A stretch of DNA of 7,652 nt from Candidatus Woesearchaeota archaeon. Lineage in GTDB: Archaea; Nanobdellota; Nanobdellia; Woesearchaeales; DSVV01. This document shows positions 5,086 through 7,652 of this stretch, one piece after another; positions within the stretch are counted from its first letter, which is position 1, and each line of letters starts with the position of its first letter. The notes beneath the pieces were generated by a model. It worked only from the letters and a program-made list of their open reading frames with translations, searched no databases and was not told the DNA's origin. A program made the translations under genes and the position numbers. The stretch covers positions 1-7,652 of the forward strand of contig JACRKI010000182.1 of assembly GCA_016215305.1 (NCBI GenBank), read 5' to 3'.

Positions 5086-5358
5086 TCATTCCCCTGCCTT
5101 AATAATCTCAAACTCTTTGACAATCAAAATGGTAAAGAGTATCAAGACAATGCCGCCAGCGATAATCATGGTAAAGCCTTTGTACATCAATTCAGGCGCC
5201 ATGATCATCAAATAGAGACCAAATGCCATGATGATGAATCCAAGCCACAAGAATTTGTCAAGAACTAATCGCATGATCTCAAACTCTTGGTCTGGAGTCA
5301 TACGTCGCTTGACTTTGCGTAAAAATGATGGAATACTTTTTGTTTTTCTTTTTGCCAT
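5086..5358 (-). CDS. Small two-helix membrane protein with basic N-terminus
   Basis: A 90-residue protein of unknown function. Residues 1-20 are strongly basic (MAKRKTKSIPSFLRKVKRR), then MTPDQEFEIMRLVLDKF, a probable amphipathic helix. Two hydrophobic segments follow at about 36-53 (LGFIIMAFGLYLMIM) and 60-80 (FTMIIAGGIVLILFTILIV), and the tail is KEFEIIKAGE. Similar short proteins with a DQEFE...LVLDKFLWLG pattern are, from memory, common in Woesearchaeota-like genomes, but I cannot name a role. It lies 75 bp after the pilin-like gene on the same strand and is probably co-transcribed, which hints at a role with surface proteins. The only Shine-Dalgarno match (GAGGTGA) is 45 nt before the ATG, separated from it by a hairpin. 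No promoter is visible in the gap. Confidence 0.7.
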   Translation of the reverse strand: MAKRKTKSIPSFLRKVKRRMTPDQEFEIMRLVLDKFLWLGFIIMAFGLYLMIMAPELMYKGFTMIIAGGIVLILFTILIVKEFEIIKAGE

Positions 5359-5360
5359 AA

Positions 5361-5410
5361 AATAAATTCTTACATTCGCGCTGCGCGCTCATAAAGAATT
5401 TATTCACCTC
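5361..5410 (-). promoter_or_regulatory. Structured leader: ribosome site, hairpin, then start codon (membrane protein)
   Basis: On the minus strand GAGGTGA (5410-5404) is followed by a hairpin with an 11-bp perfect outer stem (5404-5394 with 5371-5361). Its core is at-GA-gcgc-gca-gcgc-GA-at, where two opposed GA steps form a symmetric tandem G-A mismatch. The ATG comes 2 nt after the hairpin. The end blocks aattctttatgagcg and cgaatgtaagaattt are nearly identical to those in the L10e leader (6150-6164 and 6203-6217). Confidence 0.6.
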
Positions 5411-5433
5411 TTTTGATTATCTTTTGTTATCTT

Positions 5434-6006
5434 TTAACTGATGACATTTAGATATAATGCCATGGATTCATAGACTGTTGCAGGAACACTTTCTTGCACA
5501 ATCTCTAAATTACAAATATATGCGCCGCTTACCAACCCATTATTTTGTGCATACGCTAAAATACCAACTGCTTCTCCTGGTCCAACATCTGCTTTCTCAG
5601 AAACAGCAGTAACCTCTACAGGATACTTTCCATCATTCGCGTAACTATATGTCTTTTTCGTAGTGCCTGTACTTTTACATGCATCAATAATAACACTTAC
5701 TTCTGTTGCTGTCTCTGCCATTCCATTATAATATCCTAAATTCAATTTTGCTTGTTTTTTGACAGGAAGCGAAAATTCATTTGTTATTCCAACAATAGGA
5801 TTCTCTGCTGTTGGTGTTTCTCCTATTGCATCTAAAATTGCTTGTGACTTTTCTATTCCTGCTGTTCCAATAGATCGAAGTTGATCTGTGACAAAGATAC
5901 CAACACCCAACATCGCAAACGCAAGAACGAAAATAATGATTGCTTCCACAGAAAGATTTAATGCCGCTTTTTTTGATTTTGAAAAATTTGTTTTTGAAAA
6001 CAACAT
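5434..6006 (-). CDS. Type IV pilin-like secreted protein with two cysteines
   Basis: A 190-residue protein with a basic leader (MLFSKTNFSKSKK) followed by AALNLSVEAIIIFVLAFAML, one hydrophobic helix at about residues 17-40. The remaining 150 residues form a secreted domain with two cysteines (110 and 165), probably one disulfide. It resembles the protein at 3748-4353 in its helix start (KxAAxxLSV) and in an S-L-P ... L-G-Y-Y-N segment (79-94), so both come from one pilin-like family. The start at 6006 is chosen because GGAGAGGTGG lies just upstream (6020-6011). The TATA box at 6048-6056 also predicts a transcript beginning near 6026, after the upstream in-frame ATG at 6033. The next gene in the same direction is the small membrane protein. 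Whether it forms a filament or only coats the surface cannot be told. Confidence 0.72.
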   Translation of the reverse strand: MLFSKTNFSKSKKAALNLSVEAIIIFVLAFAMLGVGIFVTDQLRSIGTAGIEKSQAILDAIGETPTAENPIVGITNEFSLPVKKQAKLNLGYYNGMAETATEVSVIIDACKSTGTTKKTYSYANDGKYPVEVTAVSEKADVGPGEAVGILAYAQNNGLVSGAYICNLEIVQESVPATVYESMALYLNVIS

Positions 6007-6010
6007 GCGC

Positions 6011-6020
6011 CCACCTCTCC
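6011..6020 (-). promoter_or_regulatory. Ribosome binding site deciding the pilin-like start at 6006
   Basis: The minus strand reads ggagaggtgg, ending 4 nt before the ATG at 6006. It lies downstream of the alternative ATG at 6033, which it therefore cannot serve. Confidence 0.65.
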
Positions 6021-6047
6021 TTTTCGTCATCATTAGGGTACAATTTG

Positions 6048-6056
6048 TTTATATAC
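6048..6056 (-). promoter_or_regulatory. TATA box of the two-cysteine pilin-like gene
   Basis: The minus strand reads gtatataaa. Initiation about 26 nt downstream, near 6026, gives a leader of roughly 20 nt that just includes the ribosome site at 6020-6011. Confidence 0.6.
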
Positions 6057-6062
6057 TTTTCT

Positions 6063-6101
6063 AAAAATCCTTTCTGCTCACGTTGTTCGCAAAGGATTTT
6101 T
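6063..6101. repeat. Hairpin between two divergent promoters
   Basis: An 11-bp perfect stem (aaaaatccttt at 6063-6073 with aaaggattttt at 6091-6101). On the minus strand the loop contains gc-GA-ac-aac-gt-GA-gc, the same symmetric tandem GA palindrome as in the two structured leaders. It lies between the TATA boxes of the pilin-like gene (6048-6056) and of L10e (6111-6119). Confidence 0.6.
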
Positions 6102-6110
6102 TTGCGAAAC

Positions 6111-6119
6111 ATATATAAA
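6111..6119 (+). promoter_or_regulatory. Candidate TATA box of the L10e gene
   Basis: The sequence atatataaa is centred near 6115. Initiation about 26 nt downstream falls at about 6141, exactly at the AGGTGA of the L10e leader. No TATA-like sequence lies at leaderless distance from the ATG at 6223. Confidence 0.5.
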
Positions 6120-6141
6120 TAACCCGAATCCCTCAAAGTTT

Positions 6142-6219
6142 AGGTGAAAAATTCTTCATGAGGGTCACCCTACACGAACGAAGTGAGTGTACCTGGCCTC
6201 CACGAATGTTAGAATTTTT
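6142..6219 (+). promoter_or_regulatory. Structured leader: ribosome site, long hairpin, then start codon (L10e)
   Basis: AGGTGA (6142-6147) is followed by a 9-bp perfect stem (aaaaattct 6147-6155 with agaattttt 6211-6219); the ATG comes 3 nt later at 6223. Inside, gagg (6160-6163) can pair with cctc (6197-6200). The core tacac-GA-ac-gaa-gt-GA-gtgta (6171-6191) is a palindrome with tandem G-A mismatches. The end blocks at 6150-6164 and 6203-6217 match those of the leader at 5361-5410, with two and one differences over 15 bases each. Confidence 0.6.
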
Positions 6220-6222
6220 ATT

Positions 6223-6741
6223 ATGGCAAAATTACGAAAGGCAGTCGCATATCGAAGAATCGAACGACCATACACACGAAAATCCAAATACAAAAAACTC
6301 TCCTATGTTCGCTCCACACCAGCATCCAAAGTGGTTCGCTATGACATGGGCAACCCAGGAAAAGAGTTTGAAAATAAATTCCATCTTCTTGCAAAATCTG
6401 ACTTGCAAATCAGACACAACGCAATTGAATCTGCACGCGTTGCATGCATTCGAGTTCTTGAGGGAAAACTTGGAAAAGCAGGATTTCATTTCATCATTCG
6501 CATGTATCCGCACCACATTTTGCGTGAAAACCCGCTTGCGGCAGGCGCAGGAGCAGATCGTATGAGTACAGGTATGCAGCGTTCCTTCGGCAAATGCATA
6601 GGGATTGCAGCGCAAGTATTTGCAGGCAAAGAAATGCTTACTGTTGAAGTTGACGCAGTCAACGCGCAAATCGCGCGAGACGCACTCAAAGCTGCAGGAC
6701 ACAAATTTGCGTGCAGAACACAGATTGTGCAGGCAAAGTAG
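6223..6741 (+). CDS. rpl10e: Large-subunit ribosomal protein L10e (uL16 family)
   Basis: A 172-residue archaeal ribosomal protein L10e, the counterpart of bacterial L16. It binds 23S rRNA near the peptidyl transferase centre and the tRNA corridor. The N-terminus MAKLRKAVAYRRIERPYTRK is typical. The family signature ADRMSTGMQRSFGK is at residues 111-124, preceded by the PHHILRENP segment (96-104), and the length is normal. The start is fixed by the conserved N-terminus; an earlier in-frame GTG at 6187 would add 12 residues encoded by the leader hairpin. It stands alone, divergent from the pilin-like gene, with no other ribosomal gene in view. Its ribosome site is separated from the start codon by a hairpin, which may affect translation. 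Oligo-T tracts follow the stop. Confidence 0.96.
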   Translation: MAKLRKAVAYRRIERPYTRKSKYKKLSYVRSTPASKVVRYDMGNPGKEFENKFHLLAKSDLQIRHNAIESARVACIRVLEGKLGKAGFHFIIRMYPHHILRENPLAAGAGADRMSTGMQRSFGKCIGIAAQVFAGKEMLTVEVDAVNAQIARDALKAAGHKFACRTQIVQAK

Positions 6742-6742
6742 A

Positions 6743-6764
6743 TTTTTTTTCTGGATATTTTTTT
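6743..6764 (+). terminator. Oligo-T terminators after L10e
   Basis: A run of eight T (6743-6750) begins right after the L10e stop codon, and a run of seven T follows (6758-6764). Archaeal RNA polymerase terminates at such T tracts without needing a hairpin. Confidence 0.65.
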
Positions 6765-6816
6765 CACGAACAGATGATAGTTTGTCCACGCACCAGCAAC
6801 GCTTTACATCAGGGGA

Positions 6817-6857
6817 CCCAATTTTTCTTTCAGAAATAGTTATTGAGAAAAATTGGG
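6817..6857. repeat. Hairpin in the L10e / MIP18 convergent gap
   Basis: A 10-bp perfect stem (cccaattttt 6817-6826 with aaaaattggg 6848-6857), extendable by two more pairs and a G-T pair inwards. I see no gene in 6742-7050. The rest of this gap holds AT-rich sequence, the inverted 20-bp repeat at 6939-6958 and the hairpin before 7051. Confidence 0.5.
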
Positions 6858-6938
6858 GGAATTATGGGGAATAAATTTTGATGAATTAATCTCTGAATAT
6901 TTCTTCAGAAAATATCTTTGAATAAAGTATCCAAAATA

Positions 6939-6958
6939 ATAATAATTATCGGCCTTGC
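6939..6958 (-). repeat. 20-bp inverted copy of 1641-1660
   Basis: These 20 bases are the exact reverse complement of 1641-1660 and end in the less common sequence tcggccttgc. Both copies lie in gene-free DNA next to hairpins. Part is simple AT sequence, so the specific match is mainly the last 10 or so bases. Confidence 0.6.
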
Positions 6959-7001
6959 CATTGCTTTTTCTAGTCCGTGAGTTTTACTTTGCTAGGCGAT
7001 T

Positions 7002-7048
7002 CAAAAAGCTTGTTTGTGAGAAAAAATTTATTTATGTAAACACAAGCT
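7002..7048 (-). terminator. Hairpin with T tract after the MIP18-like gene
   Basis: On the minus strand, just after the gene's stop, agcttgt (7048-7042) can pair with acaagct (7013-7007), followed at once by five T (7006-7002). The stem is 7 bp with a 28-nt loop, so it is modest, but the position and T tract fit a terminator. Confidence 0.4.
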
Positions 7049-7050
7049 GT

Positions 7051-7602
7051 TTATACCCCAAGCATCTCTCTCAATTCATCTGTTGGTTCCCAAGGAGGAG
7101 CAAACACCACTTCCACACTGACTTTCTCAATGTCTGGCAACAATTTTATTTTCTGCTCAATGCTTTGCACAATCATTGGACCAACTGGACACATGATCGA
7201 CGTAAAAGTCATCAGCACATGCACTTTCTTTTCTTCTTTGTTGTAATCAAGATTGTAAATCAAACCAAGCGTCCAGATGTCAACTCCTAACTCAGGATCT
7301 TCAATTGTTTTCAACGCCTTAATGATTGGTTTGTTCTCTTCTTTTGCTTCCATTTCTTCTTTGGAAACTTTTTGTAACCCTGCATTTGTTGATTTTTGCA
7401 GCTCAGAATTTTGTGCTTCTGTCTTTGCTTCTTCAGATTCTATAATTTCTGAAACTCTAGTTTCTTCTTTTTGCTCCACACCAGTTTCAGTATCATGCTC
7501 AATCTGCTCGAGAATATCCTCTTCTTCCTTGAGCAATTCTTCTGCTTCTTTTTCTTCCTGCTCGATTTCTGGAGTTTCTTCTCCAAACAAGGTCTCTTTC
7601 AA
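7051..7602 (-). CDS. MIP18/DUF59 family Fe-S assembly protein with acidic N-terminal extension
   Basis: A 183-residue protein if read from the TTG at 7602. Residues 92-183 form a MIP18 (DUF59, PF01883) domain: IEDPELGVDIWTLGLIYNL (100-118), TFTSIMCPVGP with Cys138 (132-142) and a C-terminal FAPPWEPTDELREMLGV. Members of this family (bacterial SufT, eukaryotic CIA2) help mature iron-sulfur proteins. Residues 1-90 are very rich in Glu and Lys, probably helical or disordered, and unusual for the family, whose members are often close to 100 residues. Upstream in the same frame an ATG at 7632 reads M-A-E-E-K, then TGA (7617-7615), then FFGRLKETLFG, which looks like one continuous N-terminus broken by a stop at codon 6. 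The real start may therefore be that ATG (sequence error or mutation) or the TTG by reinitiation. The gene runs toward L10e. Confidence 0.82.
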   Translation of the reverse strand: MKETLFGEETPEIEQEEKEAEELLKEEEDILEQIEHDTETGVEQKEETRVSEIIESEEAKTEAQNSELQKSTNAGLQKVSKEEMEAKEENKPIIKALKTIEDPELGVDIWTLGLIYNLDYNKEEKKVHVLMTFTSIMCPVGPMIVQSIEQKIKLLPDIEKVSVEVVFAPPWEPTDELREMLGV

Positions 7603-7652
7603 TCGTCCAAAAAATCATTTTTCTTCTGCCATAATAAAAATATTCTTATGGA

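Noticed and set aside
6007..6033. Upstream ATG for the two-cysteine pilin-like gene
   Set aside because: It precedes the transcript start predicted from the TATA box, and the ribosome site lies downstream of it.
6187..6222. Upstream GTG start for L10e
   Set aside because: The conserved N-terminus begins at 6223 and the extra 12 residues come from hairpin sequence.
6158..6565. 135-codon frame with AGGTGA 10 nt before its ATG
   Set aside because: It reads through the leader palindrome and then L10e in the wrong frame. The matching ATG in the other leader (5392) opens a different frame relative to the shared block, so no peptide is conserved. It remains an alternative use of the ribosome site.

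Overview
The window looks like a piece of a small-genome archaeon, most likely of the DPANN group (Woesearchaeota/Pacearchaeota-like). Archaeal markers are ribosomal protein L10e, a Dph6-type diphthamide synthetase, two proteins with archaeal type IV pilin-like N-termini, TATA boxes about 26 nt from start codons, and Shine-Dalgarno sites of the form AGGTGA. The DNA is AT-rich and genes lie on both strands. The lineage is an inference from content, not a phylogenetic result.

Layout. 1-664: two damaged genes facing each other, the 3' part of a cytidine deaminase with a one-base frame break (+) and a TIMP/NTR-like secreted protein that has lost its middle (-), with a perfect hairpin between their ends. 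696-1325 (-): a lipoprotein carrying a CuA-type copper domain, with two nested hairpins in its probable 5' leader. 1340-1959: gene-poor, with several palindromes, the first copy of a 60-bp repeat and a pyrimidine-rich stretch. 1960-3521 (+): dph6 and tpiA, a likely operon, followed by the second identical 60-bp repeat and a row of hairpins. 3748-6006 (-): a surface-protein set of two paralogous pilin-like proteins and a small two-helix membrane protein, split by a (+) pair of antitoxin-like regulators (zinc ribbon-AbrB and UPF0175, 4434-5043). 6223-6741 (+): ribosomal protein L10e. 6742-7050: gene-free, with oligo-T terminators, hairpins and an inverted 20-bp repeat. 7051-7602 (-): a MIP18/DUF59 Fe-S assembly protein with a long acidic N-terminus and an in-frame TGA just after its natural ATG.

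The most striking structure is a pair of homologous leader elements in front of two unrelated genes, L10e (6142-6222) and the small membrane protein (5359-5410). In each, a strong AGGTGA site lies far from the start codon (about 75 and 45 nt). The gap is filled by a hairpin with shared end blocks and a variable core, and the start codon follows 2-3 nt after it. Folding would bring the ribosome binding site next to the ATG. A possible third copy begins at the right edge in front of the MIP18-like gene.

The genes fall into core metabolism and translation (tpiA, dph6, rpl10e, MIP18-like), cell-surface proteins (pilins, membrane protein, copper lipoprotein, TIMP-like remnant) and an accessory regulator pair. 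Hairpin-forming repeats fill most intergenic gaps.
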